This document shows, piece by piece, positions 1 through 10,097 of a stretch of 28,948 nt of DNA (the stretch's first letter is position 1; every line of letters begins with the position of its first letter). Below the pieces are notes generated by a model. That model ran no database searches, had not been told where the DNA came from, and saw only the letters and a program-made list of their open reading frames with translations. The position numbers and the translations under genes were made by a program. Location of the stretch: the NCBI GenBank assembly GCA_033557685.1, contig JAWQRN010000487.1, positions 1-28,948 of the forward strand. The letters run 5' to 3'. The stretch comes from Sperchopsis tessellata. Lineage: Eukaryota > Arthropoda > Insecta > Coleoptera > Hydrophilidae.

Positions 1-105
1 TAACATCACTCGCCTTGAAAATGTCCCTTGCAACAGTGGACGAAACGTCGGCACTTGTCAGAGCCTCTATACGGTTTTCACCCGGAAACAACATTCATAC
101 ACATA
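1..105 (+). repeat. Interspersed repeat, left-edge copy
   Basis: This segment reads TAACATCACTCGCCTTG, then CCTTGCAACAGTGGACGAAA, CGTCGGCACTT, and finally GAGCCTCTA and CACCCGGAAAC. The same ordered blocks recur at 28832-28904 in inverted orientation and, with about 17 bases missing in the middle, at 16390-16465. The copy probably begins outside the window. I do not recognise the family. It has no long ORF, so it is either a short non-autonomous element or a piece of a larger one. Confidence 0.6.
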
Positions 106-664
106 CTAACAGTGGAAGTCTATTACATTTAATGTCAGATGGAAACTATGCCACCAGAATATTGGGGGCCATTTAAAAAGAAAATACACAATTCCTCCAT
201 ATTTCTTTTGATTGTCTTTGATTAATCAATGTCAAAAAGACTAAAAATAAGTCGACTCGTTTTTTATAATAAAAAAGTATTTCCTTTCTCTTACACTTAT
301 GTTTTATGGGTCATTTTCAAGCTACTAAGAACACTGCATCATCAGCATAAGTCTCTGTAATCTAAGTTACTTTTGTTTATGATTAATAAATATTTCCTTG
401 AAATTTTTTTTCTAACATTCTTCTGTAATAATGCTAGAAATATAGTCACTACAAAAATTAAATATCAACGCCGTGCCTCTTATTTAAAAAAAACATATTT
501 ACAAATAATGTAACTTGTGATCACATCAATGCATGTTTTTTTTTTCCGTAATTGTGTCGTTTCATTATATCCAGTTAAGAAAAGTCAGCTACAGCATGAT
601 CTCAAAATAACTCTCCAACAGTTTAATCTGTGTCTTTTAATGTTTTGGTGTGTTTTGTTCATAG
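106..664. other. A+T-rich non-coding stretch
   Basis: No ORF, tRNA or recognisable element is visible here. Bases 130-175 (a block ending in GGGGGCCATTT) may continue the left-edge repeat. The end of this stretch is the presumed intron in front of the exon at 665: a T-rich tract (about 628-660) followed by ATAG fits a 3' splice site. Confidence 0.5.
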
Positions 665-806
665 GTCCAATACCATAGACACTTTAAAGGAAGTGTTTGG
701 TACCATCTTAGAGTATGTTGAAAAGGAGCCGCCGAACCGTCCGGAGATTAGAGAAGCTGCTCCGGCAGAAAAGAGAATGAGGTTTTCAGCACCTAATTCG
801 AGTTGA
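665..806 (+). CDS. Probable last coding exon of an unidentified gene
   Basis: A T-rich tract ending in CATAG precedes an open frame from 666 to the TGA at 804-806. It gives 46 codons plus stop, with one leading base completing a codon from an exon outside the window. The peptide starts SNTIDTLKEVFGTILEYVEK and ends KRMRFSAPNSS. It has an amphipathic helix-like half and then a Pro/Glu/Arg-rich polar tail, and it is more G+C-rich than its surroundings. AATAAA at about 1166 could be the poly(A) signal. I do not recognise the family. Only the C-terminus would be here, so no function is assigned. It is convergent with the minus-strand aminopropyltransferase gene. It could also be a chance ORF or transposon-derived. 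Confidence 0.45.
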
Positions 807-1027
807 TTGTATCGTAAGTATATGCGCATATGGATTGATGTACAGATGGTTATAATGGTTGTGGCATGTTGTTCAGAAGAAAGCTGGTGTGGAAAAAAGC
901 GTTAATTAACGATGATTTTGAAATGTATTTGTTTTATGAGCCGTTAAATACATTTGCTGATGTGTTTCGTTTTGTAAGTATTTTGACTGACTGTTTTTTT
1001 TTTTTTTGATATATTGAGAGGCTTATT

Positions 1028-1211
1028 TGCAACCCTCGAAAACTCCCTTTGCAATTTTGCGTGTTGAATTTATATAATAATATAAAAGCAATTTGACTAT
1101 GATTGTTTGAATTGTCAATTTTCAGGAAGATAACCAATTAAAATTGTGACAAAACAACGAGTCGACAAATAAAATTGCAATATACTTACGCTTGTAGTTT
1201 TTCGAGGGTTG
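1028..1211. repeat. Small inverted-repeat (MITE-like) element
   Basis: AACCCTCGAAAAC at the left (about 1030-1042) is matched in inverted orientation by GTTTTTCGAGGGTT at the right (about 1196-1210). Inside both arms a second shared block, GCAATTTT, follows at unequal distance. The spacing of about 180 bp, A+T-rich filling and lack of coding are MITE-like. A target-site duplication is not clear. Confidence 0.4.
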
Positions 1212-1800
1212 GTAATGTATCAGGATCTATTATAAGTCCACTGGAATGACTGAATTCAAAAAATTAGTATACATATAGGTAGATTACCAGACATTTTTGG
1301 AGATGAGATGTTTTCAATTTAATACGTTGAAACTAGAATTTTTGCTGGTGTATTGTAGATTACTAAATATGTATGAATTTAGCGTCTGTTTGGGTTAGAT
1401 TGGAACTGAATTGATGAAAATAACTTGTAGAATTCATTTTTTTTTTTTAATAAACTTGGAGAAATTTTGGGAAAAGACTCAGATGCTGTTATTACTTTTT
1501 GAGTGAAGAATAGTATAATGGATCAGTATTGGAGGAAAAAATATAGACATAATAAGCGGCTTGTTGGTAAAAAGTGAAAGGCGTCAGATGCTGGTCTGTT
1601 GTTGGTATGAAGCCCTACGTTGTTTGATAACTCTTCTAACTATACAAACAAGTTTATTATAAGTAGACAAGCATAAACTTACTTGATATGTAGCGTATTG
1701 GTTTCTGCGTTAGTAGGTAAACCTATTACCTTGTTAAGCAAACCAAAAAAAAATGTGATCGATGAAAAAAATCCCATTGCTTTACGAACATTGATGTCTC
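1212..1800. other. A+T-rich non-coding stretch
   Basis: No coding region is supported. A T-run lies near 1439-1448, followed directly by AATAAACTTGG, which may be a decayed retrotransposon tail or a poly(A) site for the plus-strand exon at 665-806. No other structure was found. Confidence 0.5.
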
Positions 1801-2364
1801 TAATTAAATAAAAAGCAGGATTTTGTCACAGAACCAGTTGTGGGGTGTTTAGGCTTCTCTGTGAATGTGGAGCTAACTATATTGGTCAGACTGGTCGGTC
1901 ATTTCAGACTAGATAGATCCAGTTTTGCTTGCTAGTCATGTTGTTTCCTGTGAACACAATCCCGATCCCAAAAATCCATTCATCTTACATCTGCTCCCTT
2001 AAGGCCATAAACTGAATATCGCAGAGTATCTGGAGATATACCTTAGCTTCCATATCAATCCTAACCATAATCTTAACGAGTCGCAAAACGTTTCATATAA
2101 TCCTATGATTCATTCTCTTCCTACCGGTTCCATCACTCATCCTAATGTTGGTACTAACCAACATTTGCTTATTCTGTAGTGCTGTGTTTCACGTTGACCA
2201 GAACATACGTTCAGGTAATTGTTTTGTTTTAATTAATTTGTTAGATTTTTGTTACGATGTAAAACATGTTTTTAGCTTGATGATGACCCTGAATGGTCGA
2301 AACCGATCGCTAAACAAGTAACAAAATTTTGTGGAAGGACAACATCCTGCTTTTTATTTAATTA
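1801..2364 (+). mobile_element. Penelope-like element remnant with GIY-YIG piece
   Basis: Frame 1842-1913 encodes GVFRLLCECGANYIGQTGRS followed by FQTR and a stop. This matches the start of the GIY-YIG endonuclease domain of Penelope-like retroelements (the CxC-x-YIGQTGRS core). The rest of the domain is broken by stops. Near 2278-2335 is the GATGATGACCCTGAATGGTCG / CGAAACCGATCG-type tail often seen at insect Penelope-like 3' regions. A 21-bp perfect inverted repeat, extending to about 27 bp with one mismatch, brackets the segment (1801-1827 and 2338-2364). Such elements commonly carry terminal repeats in either orientation. No reverse transcriptase domain is present, so it is an inactive remnant. 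Confidence 0.7.
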
Positions 2365-3249
2365 TCAATATTCACAAGACAGCAAATTTCCTTTTTAACA
2401 ATTTAAATGCCTCTTTCATTCGGTTATCTGTTAAGTTTTTAAAACTTATCAGCCTTTAGTCAAATGATCTGCAAGTTGGCATTGAAAGCTATGTTACAAT
2501 TCATTCGTATTTTAATGTTATAATTTTCTAACCTAAACTTAAACTGAGCAGCTTGAAAGCAATGAGATGAGAATTTGAAGAGGCTACAACTTTACACTTG
2601 TCAGGTGGGTTATATGAGATAGAAATATCTACAGCTTGTTTCTACAAGAGTTCTCTTATCAAAACATTACCAATAATGGTATATTTGTATCATATGTAAC
2701 TTAGATGTAATAATAGTTACTTTATAAATGGACCTTAGTCTTCAAAGTATTGAAATAAATAAATAAATATGCATGGCACACAACTTATTTAAAATCTTTC
2801 TACAAATGAGTCAATTGTATGTTATGTATGCAGAGGAAAGAATACTACAGTTGTTGAATGAGTAATTCCTTTATTTATTTATATGTATTGTATTTATTAC
2901 ATTTCTAATAAAAGTTTTCTTAAAATATTTAGTATTTCTGTTCTCCCCTCAATAAATATCCTTTAATTTACAAATTGTTTTTTCATTCTTAGTAATAAAA
3001 AATAGTTCAAAATTATACCCATCTACAGGCTAGCAGATGTACCAAATTCATTTGATATCATTTTATTTTAAATCTAGGAGTCCATCTTTTTTAATTTAAA
3101 ACAGTAACAACACTGAAATGAAACAAAACATTCAGTTTCTTACTTACAACGACTGATAAAAAATCTGTATTAATAAAGGCAGTAAAAGAAGAATGAGCTA
3201 TTTTTCTATACATAGTGTTTACATTTTACATAAAAAAGAATTCATTAAA
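2365..3249. other. Non-coding DNA downstream of the aminopropyltransferase gene
   Basis: No ORF is supported. On the minus strand AATAAA at 3067-3062 lies 183 nt past the stop codon of the aminopropyltransferase gene and is a plausible poly(A) signal, so roughly 3050-3249 would be its 3' UTR. A short AAAT run at about 2753-2768 may be a LINE tail. Confidence 0.45.
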
Positions 3250-4612
3250 TTAACACAATTCATTCCGCGCAAAATTAGGCAAAACAAAAGCACAAGGATG
3301 TATTTCACTGCTGTAATACTTAAGATCAAGTTTCTTCAAATCTTCATTACTGAATTTAATTTTGGGTACACTAACGTCGCAATCCTCATCTAGGGAAGCG
3401 ATAGCGAAACCAATTTGACCAGACGGGTAAGTAGGTATTGTAGTATAAGCATACTTGACATCTTTGAAATGCTTCCGGCAATGCTGAAGAGTCATTTTAA
3501 TATGAGGTAGATCCAGCCATTGACACCCAAGTTGAGAGCATATGATTCCACCTGGTTTTAAAGCTTCTTTGAGAAGTTTAAAGTAAGATTCTGTAAACAG
3601 GTTAGTAGCCGGACCTATAGGATCACCGGAGTCTGTTATTATCACGTCGAATTCATTCTTGTGGTTCTTCATGTATTCGAAACCGTCGCAGATGTTTAAA
3701 GTTAATTTTGGTGAGCTGAAACCTTTAGCCATGTCGGGCAAGTATTTTTTGCTGGTCTCCACTACCCTCCTGTCGATTTCCACTTGAACGAATTCTTTTA
3801 CTAATGGGTGTTTGTCTACCTGGAATTTATTGAATGAGATATGAAAAAATCATGAATTTTAATGTGTCCTTACCTCTCTGGCCACTCCTCCATCTCCACC
3901 GCCTACAATGAGGACACGTTCCGGATTTTTATGGGCACAAAGCGGTAGGAAAGTAATCATTTCTTGATATGAGAATTCGTCCCTTTCTGTACATTGGATA
4001 ATTCCATCTAAGACCAGCATTTTTCCGTAGGCTTTTCTGAAATTAAGACAAAAGGGAGTTAATTATATGCAAAAATATAGCCGTCACGTTAGCTCAGTGG
4101 CTAAGTACTAGGCTATTAAGCATGGGTTCGAGACTCTGAGGCGGTCAGCTTTTTGTGATTAGGGAAAAGTCTGTAGTACTCGTCTCCCGGGAGGGACGTA
4201 AAACTGTGGTTCCCGTGTATTGTAGGTAAATTAAGATCACGTGCACGTAAAAGAACCCAATTCTAGTAGAAACACTGGATGTGGAAAAATTTCCAGGTGT
4301 GGGAGCCTAATACCAAGCGTCGGTGATGGGCCATAGCAGCGGAAATAGGTTGATGATGAATAAAGAAACAAAAATAAGGAGCTGCTGGGACTATGCCGCT
4401 AAATTTCGTCAACAATAAAAAAGTATTATTTTTAGGATTACAGAAACTTAGGTGATTAAAATGAACCTTATTACTTACGTGTCTACAAAAAGAATATCCT
4501 GAAATTCTGATTTTTCCTGATGCAAAACTTGATTTAGCTCAAAAGCAGTATATTGCGCTTTTATTGATTCGGGATGTATTTCCTTAAACCAACCATTCTC
4601 GACGTTTTCCAT
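3250..4612 (-). CDS. Spermidine synthase-family aminopropyltransferase (3 exons)
   Basis: Exons 4612-4479, 4036-3874 and 3819-3250, each with GT-AG junctions, join in frame (phases 2 and 0) to a 288-residue protein; human SRM has 302. The family moves an aminopropyl group from decarboxylated AdoMet to putrescine in the cytosol. Visible motifs are the N-terminal beta domain; EFSYQ (Tyr68, Gln69); the nucleotide loop GGGDGG (Asp93); TDSGDP with the catalytic Asp162 and Asp165; Gln195; and TYPSGQIGF (Tyr230). Two oddities stand out. The human pocket Trp28 position is Ser16 in this first exon, which also lacks WPGQ. The family's QGECQW is QLGCQW here, replacing the pocket Glu with Gly197. Intron 1 carries a SINE in the opposite sense. 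The family call is secure; the substrate is not. No clear promoter was identified upstream of 4612. Confidence 0.93.
4078..4368 (+). mobile_element. tRNA-derived SINE in intron 1
   Basis: The head has tRNA-like RNA polymerase III promoter boxes: box A TTAGCTCAGTGG (4089-4100) and box B GGGTTCGAGACTC (4124-4136). A non-tRNA body follows, with CGTGCACGTAAAAGAACCC near 4240. The 3' end is A-rich (GATGATGAATAAAGAAA). An 8-bp target-site duplication CAAAAATA flanks it (4070-4077 and 4369-4376). It sits in intron 1 of the aminopropyltransferase gene, antisense to it. The intact boxes and duplication suggest a fairly recent insertion. Confidence 0.85.
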
Positions 4613-5629
4613 TTTTAAAAATTGGTAGTTATCAAGCACTAACGTTTTAACCCACTTAACAGGTCCAAACGAAAAGACGACGCAAAACTATCAGGTGTTT
4701 GATAATGACTTCTTAATTATCTTGTCTATTAATAGATGTTTACTGATTTAATTGTTTATATGTTGCATATTTAGGTATTTACACGGATGATAAAAATACT
4801 GACTACACAATCTTAGCAATGTTTGTAAATAAGTTATTAAGTAGACGTTGTTAAAACGAATAATTTATTGCGAATGTTATTACTAGCAAATAATTGTCGA
4901 TTTTATAAACACCCCACAACAAAATTTTGTTTAAAATTATCAAGTAATTCGATCACGATTGTCAGCATTCTTAGAAATCACATTAAAAAAAAACACTTAG
5001 TAACAAAGTCCGTCGATTTCCAATTACTTCGAATATAAATGCAACTAAGGGGAATACCAACTTCTACCCGGCTTTTATAGTTGTTATGGTACGTGCTCAA
5101 TTCAAACCCGTTCCATGAAATACGTGTTAGTGGTCAGTGGCGGATCAAACTAGCATGAGCCCCTGGCAGATAATTTTGTCGGGGCCCTTGCATCAATCTG
5201 CCTTTTGTTTACTAGTAAAAATTGATAATATTCCAGTCATATATATTAGGTTGTTAATGTTAATGCAAGATAAAGCATTTAAAAAATATAAACGCACCAC
5301 TCGTCTTTCTGACTGGCAGTCTTAAGGTATTATGTCCACATGCTCACGAATTGCGATTCGCAAAAATGTATTCGGACGTAAAATAACAACGTCCACATGC
5401 ATCCGTAAAAAGTTTATTAAAATTGGGGGGATTTCTTTAATGTACGTAAAAAATGACAGTTAACCTTCAAAACATCATTAAATACAAAAGGTTTGAATTA
5501 AATTAAAAATTAATCGAAGAATCTGTTTGTAGCTATAATAATTCTATAAATGCTGTTAGTAACCGTACAAGCGCCGAACATAGAAATTTAGGTTAGAAAT
5601 TAATGATAAGATAAAGATATTGTTGTTCT
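4613..5629. other. Upstream region of the proximal first exon; one possible hAT end
   Basis: This is A+T-rich with no supported gene. On the minus strand it would hold the promoter for the start at 4612. TATAAA-like words occur near 4893 and 5067 but none is at a convincing distance from an initiator. At 5135 CAGTGGCGGATC followed by a GGGGCCC block (5160-5188) resembles the terminal repeat of some hAT elements. No partner end was found, so at most a fragment is present. Confidence 0.35.
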
Positions 5630-5976
5630 GCCTTCTCTAAATCCGTATTGCTTCTCTGAGATCCCTCCTGTTCTCGCCATTTCTTTTTTTCAGCTGGCTG
5701 AGTATCAGCTCTTCAAGGAGTTTCCATGCTGTGTTCAGAAGACACAGTGGTCTGTAAGAGGATTTCTCTTCCCTACCAGAACTAGTCTCGCCACTTTCCA
5801 TTGCTCAGGGACCGAGCACGCCGTTCATTACTCCCAACATGTAATCTGGATCTTCTTTAGCCAGTATCTTCACAATTTGGAACCCCGTCCAACCCGGGGC
5901 CTTCCCGCTCCCCGGGCGTTCTCTCGCCATTTTTAGTTCGTCCCATGTGAATAGCGGCACTTCCACTTTCCACTCC
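5630..5976 (-). mobile_element. R1-like LINE fragment (reverse transcriptase N-part)
   Basis: The minus-strand translation gives FTWDELKMARERPGSGKAPG and then KEDPDYMLGVMNGVL. In another frame it gives SSYRPLCLLNTAWKLLEELI. These are the RT fingers region of R1-type arthropod non-LTR retrotransposons (the GKAPG and SYRPLCLL motifs). Stops and a frameshift break it, and only about 350 bp remain. Its upstream (5') side abuts an oppositely oriented LINE at about 5977. Confidence 0.75.
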
Positions 5977-7462
5977 ATTGATGATGGAAAGGTGACTGCA
6001 CTTATGTTGCTTGACCACTCTAAGGCTTTTGACTCCATTAGTTATTGTTCTCAAATCTGCATTACATTTACCTTGAAGTGGGTTCAGTTCATTTGTTTTC
6101 TTCCTATTTTAGTAATAGGATACAGAAAGTTAAACTTTTAGGACAAATTTCCCCCGTCGCTGTTGTCGGCTCGACACAGGGTTCAATTCTGGGGCCATTG
6201 TGTTATGCTTTTTATACGTTTTTTGCCACGATCCCTCAGTAGTTGTAACTCTCATATGTACGCAGACGAAACTCAGATATATCTTCCTTTTAACTCTGCT
6301 GATGTGGATGAGTGTGTCGGCGTTATCAACGAAGATCTTTCTAACCTTATCCGCTTTCTAGGAGGCATAATCTAAATATCAATCCTTTGAAACCTTCACT
6401 AATGATATTTGGCAGCCATCGAGCCCGTAAGAGCGTCATGTCTGTGTTTAATATACCTATCGATGGTGCTGTGTTACCAATAGCTTCAGCAATTCAAAAT
6501 CTGGGATATATATGGATCTGCATTTCAGAGCGCACGTGACTAGAATGATTTAAAGATCGTATTCTACTCTGAAGTTATTATTTTCCCATAGACATGTCCT
6601 TAATTAGCAATTCAATTTTTTTTTATGTAACTCGCTGATACTCTCTAACTTCAATTATTGTGATGTTGTTTATCATCGTTGTTTGGATTTTACTGACAGA
6701 CGTCGCATTTAGAGGAGAATACAAAACTCATGCCTGAAATTTATTCGTCGTGGACAGCATATTTCACATACTCTGCTTTGGGCGGGTTGGTTATCTATGA
6801 CTGATCGTCGAAGTCTCCATTCAATTTGTTTGTATCATAGAATAATTAGTAAAAATACACCTCCCTACCTTTATCAGAGGATTCGTTTTAGAGCTGATAT
6901 ACATAATATTAATATTAGGCATAGGAATACTATTACGATTCCCAGGCATAATTTGTAAATATTTAAAAGATCATTTTCCTACAGTATTGCTCATTATTTA
7001 AATAGTATACCAATACATATTAGGTCGAAACCTGTGTTGGCATCTAAGAGACATTTGAGAATGTTACTTTACATCCGAGAAGTTATGTTTGCTGATTAAG
7101 CTACTATTTGTTGAATTCCTATCTTTTTTCAAATCCTACATCTGACCAATATGATCCCAAGTGTGCGCCAACCGTCAGCTGACAGTTTTTCTGTTTTATT
7201 TGGTTTGCTTCATTTCACAAATTTTCGTGTGGGTGTGTGTGAACATGTATATGAGTATTTAGTGTATATATTTACTTTTAGGTTGCACCAGTGGCAGAAT
7301 TCTCGTTGTCAAGGGTTGAGTGGAAGAACAGATGACTAAATCTTGTTTGTTAGTCTGAACTCTCCCATATTGACCCATACATGTTTTGTATATGTGTAAT
7401 TTAGATATTTGTCTGTTAATATGTGCTTATGGAGTCAATAAATGATTATTTATTTATTTATA
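5977..7462 (+). mobile_element. Jockey/CR1-like LINE fragment, degenerate
   Basis: Broken frames carry RT motifs in order: LLDHSKAFDSI (about 6010), GSTQGSILGPL (about 6170), and the YADET version of the catalytic YADD box (about 6260), in which the second Asp is lost. After that come MIFGSHRARKSVMSVFNIPI and, further on, typical C-terminal remnants. The 3' end is AATAAATG followed by TTATTTATTTA (7438-7462), as expected for such LINE tails. It is 5'-truncated inside the RT domain and riddled with stops, so it is dead. It lies between the two alternative first exons of the aminopropyltransferase gene. Confidence 0.8.
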
Positions 7463-7885
7463 AATATAATTGGTACGCGAATGAAGTAAACCAACTATAA
7501 CCTGTTTGCATAGACTTAAACAGTTAAATTGATTTTTAAAATATCTATGACTAACATTTTTGAGAGGTCCTAGCACCCCAGAAAAGATATTAATTACATA
7601 TGTACTAATTATAATCAAAAATTCATCAAACAAGAAGAACTTCTATGTTACGAACCGGTTTGACACTGGTTGCTGGTTAAACGTAGAATATCTTTAAATG
7701 TCAAATTAGAAAGACTAGTAATATTAATTAACAATTGTGGCAGAAAATTTTACTTGGACTACTTGAAATATGTGGCGCTTGGAAAGAGTGAATGATGATA
7801 GTGATTTTTAATCAACCTACCTTTTGGTTTACTATACCTAATAATAAATAAATATAACAACAGTAAACAACAACATAACACTTAC
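7463..7885. other. Non-coding stretch downstream of distal first exon
   Basis: A+T-rich with no ORF or repeat recognised. If the distal first exon at 7886-8016 is used, this is the start of its 3.8-kb intron. Confidence 0.5.
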
Positions 7886-8016
7886 GTTTGTAATACCAAT
7901 ATGTCTTGGTAATTTGATTTTTCGTGATGAAGAACTTGTTCGACCTCCAGTGACGTAGATTGTCCTGGCCACAAACTGTTCTTTTCATGAAACCATCCTT
8001 CCGATATTTTATCCAT
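7886..8016 (-). CDS. Second (distal) first exon of the aminopropyltransferase
   Basis: ATG at 8016 opens 43 codons plus two bases, ending AC|GTAAGTG, the same codon split as the proximal first exon at 4612-4479 (AC|GTAAG). The peptide begins MDKISEGWFHEKNSLWPGQS and continues with VEQVLHHEKSNYQDILVLQ, close to the spermidine synthase N-terminus. It keeps the WPGQ motif whose Trp (human Trp28) lines the amine pocket. Splicing to exon 2 at 4036 would be in frame and give 287 residues. No other matching exons 2-3 lie between here and 4612. So this is either an alternative promoter and first exon or the relic of a tandem copy that lost its body. The frame and donor are intact, which favours use. 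Confidence 0.8.
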
Positions 8017-8893
8017 ACTTCGAATTCACTTATTCTGTTTGAAGAGTACTGATTGCACTGTAAGTTGTTTTACTCATGCACCGTCTGTATGACTAACTAG
8101 AAACTAAATGCATTATCTGTCGCATTCTTGGGTTTAATTATTGGAGTAGACAGAGATAAGCACCAAAAGTTCAAATGTTACTTAATATTATCAAGCACAA
8201 CGAACGAATCTAGAGTAATCTGTTTCTTTAATTGGTCATAATCTCTTCTCGCAGATCTGTCCATTTTACCTTTTTTTTCTTAATTGCTTACTGTTTAAAT
8301 ATTTACCTTATCTCTTCTTATAATCATTAGGAGCTTATGGTTTCAGTTGAGGTAGCTTAAAACTAATTTTAGTAACCCACAGACGGATATTCCTTCCGTC
8401 ATGTTATTGGGTTGTAGTACCTGTATAACAAAACAAACACGGAGGGAAGCGCTCGTTTCGTCTCTTTTCACAGGAATATATTCGGAACCAATTATCATTC
8501 TTGTAATTATAGAAATATATCTAAATGGTAGATAATATTTCGTAACCAGTATAATAGGTGATAAGGGCCATTGAAATCGTGCAGCATTGTCGAAAATAAA
8601 TAATGTAAACGGTTTATAACTATAGAACACAAAATACTATATTTAACAATTCCTAAAATAATAGATTTTTTGTAGATATTCAGAAAACTAATATATTTTA
8701 CAGGTAAGTACACATTCTTAGAAACTTTTAAGAATTAAATTATTCTGTAACTGTATTGCTGCAATGAATACATTTAAACAAAATTCTAAATTCCCAAACC
8801 ACAAATTATCAGAAAATTTCTACGAAAGAAATTCTTGATTATCAGATCCGGAACGGTATTAAAACAACGATAACAGAATCGTGTCATATTGTA
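8017..8893. other. Upstream of distal first exon; nothing recognised
   Basis: This would contain the promoter of the distal first exon. It is A+T-rich with no gene. A small hairpin GACGGA / TCCGTC (8382-8400) lies within a larger imperfect AACCC / GGGTT pairing, of unknown meaning. Confidence 0.4.
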
Positions 8894-10067
8894 CGAGGGT
8901 TGACTTTTAAATGTTTACAAAAAAATAGAAAAGAAAAAAAGTTTTTTGGAACAAACTGTTCTATTCTTTTTTAAAATATTCGCCTTTAAGATTTATATAC
9001 TTTTGCATGCATTCAAACCAATTCTCGAAACATTTTTTCCACCCTGAAGTTGGAATCTTGAAAATATGCTTTTTTAAGGCTTCCACAGCTTCTTGAGGTG
9101 ATGAAAATGCTGACCACGCATTTTTTTGACATTGGGGAATAGAAAAAAGTCGTTACATCAGATGAATACGGGAAATGAGACATTAATTCGATGTTTTTCT
9201 CCTTCAAATAATCAATTGTTTGACGTGCTGTGTGAGAGCTGGCGTTTTCATGATGAATAATGATGCGACGCTTTCGGTTGTTCTTCTTGATTTCTTCAAT
9301 GACTTTTGGAAAATAAATTGTTGTATACCAATCAGCGTTAACTGTTATTCGATCCTCTAAAGGAATGGTTACGACATGTCCAGTACAACCGAAAAACAAG
9401 CGATCATTTTCTTGGAAGTGTTTCGTTGACGAACAACTTCTGTGGGATTCGGTTCATTTTGGAACACTCAAACAGTGGATTGTTGCTTAGTTTCTGGTTC
9501 ATACGAATATATCCAAGTTTCGTCCCCTCTTAAGATGTTATATACGGGATTTTGTAGTTCCTCAGTTGAATTTGTTTAACATTTCCTTATACCAATTAAC
9601 GAGAGCCTTTTTTTGAGCTTCGGACAAATGATGCGGAATCCATCAGAAACAGATCTTTTTTCACAGCTAAGTGTTCATGCAAAATCGAATGTATTGCAGT
9701 CTTTGATATGCCTAAACATGCTTCTACCTCACTGTAAGTTACATGCCTACCTTTTTCAATCATGTTATGTACAGTATCGATGTTTTTTGAAACCGAATTT
9801 GGTCGACCTTCACGAAATTCATCACTGACGGACGCACGTCGCAAAGAAAGGACTTTACTAAAATCGTAAAAAATAATCCAAAGAAAACCTTCACGTTAAG
9901 TTTCCACTTTTTCACAAAATTGCTTTTTGAGCTGTTAATAAACTACTCGGTCAATTTCTAGGCTGCCACTGTTTTCACAATAACAAATACCAAATTTTAC
10001 GAAAATAGTAATGATACATCTCAATAACGCCACCTAGTGGTCGTTTGCATTTAAAACTTAACACTCG
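8894..10067 (-). mobile_element. Broken mariner element
   Basis: Terminal inverted repeats of about 22 bp (CGAGGGTTGACTTTTAAATG at the left; CGAGTGTTAAGTTTTAAATG read inward from the right) are flanked by TA on both sides (8892-8893, 10068-10069). The minus strand encodes pieces of a DD34D mariner transposase: SVSDEFREGRP and SEVEACLGISKTAIHSILHE (HTH region), then GHVVTIPLEDR, HHENASSHT and SHFPYSSD, and near the end a KCFENWFECMQKYI-like C-terminus. The first Asp lies in a region broken by a stop, and the second is Glu (HENA for HDNA). The third Asp is present. The N-terminal end of the ORF is missing. Several frameshifts are present. It is inactive, but the ends are good. Confidence 0.9.
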
Positions 10068-10097
10068 TATATCTAATTCAAACAAACTTACTCAACA

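Noticed and set aside
4089..4136. A tRNA gene suggested by box A and box B
   Set aside because: The acceptor stem does not close, and the sequence runs on into a SINE body with a flanking target-site duplication.
8382..8400. Hairpin GACGGA / TCCGTC as a regulatory structure
   Set aside because: The stem is only six base pairs and the outer pairing is asymmetric, which is expected by chance in this much sequence.
1028..8913. Relation between the small inverted-repeat element (CGAGGGTTG) and the mariner ends (CGAGGGTTGAC)
   Set aside because: The shared nine bases are in opposite orientation relative to the element ends, so a common origin is not supported.
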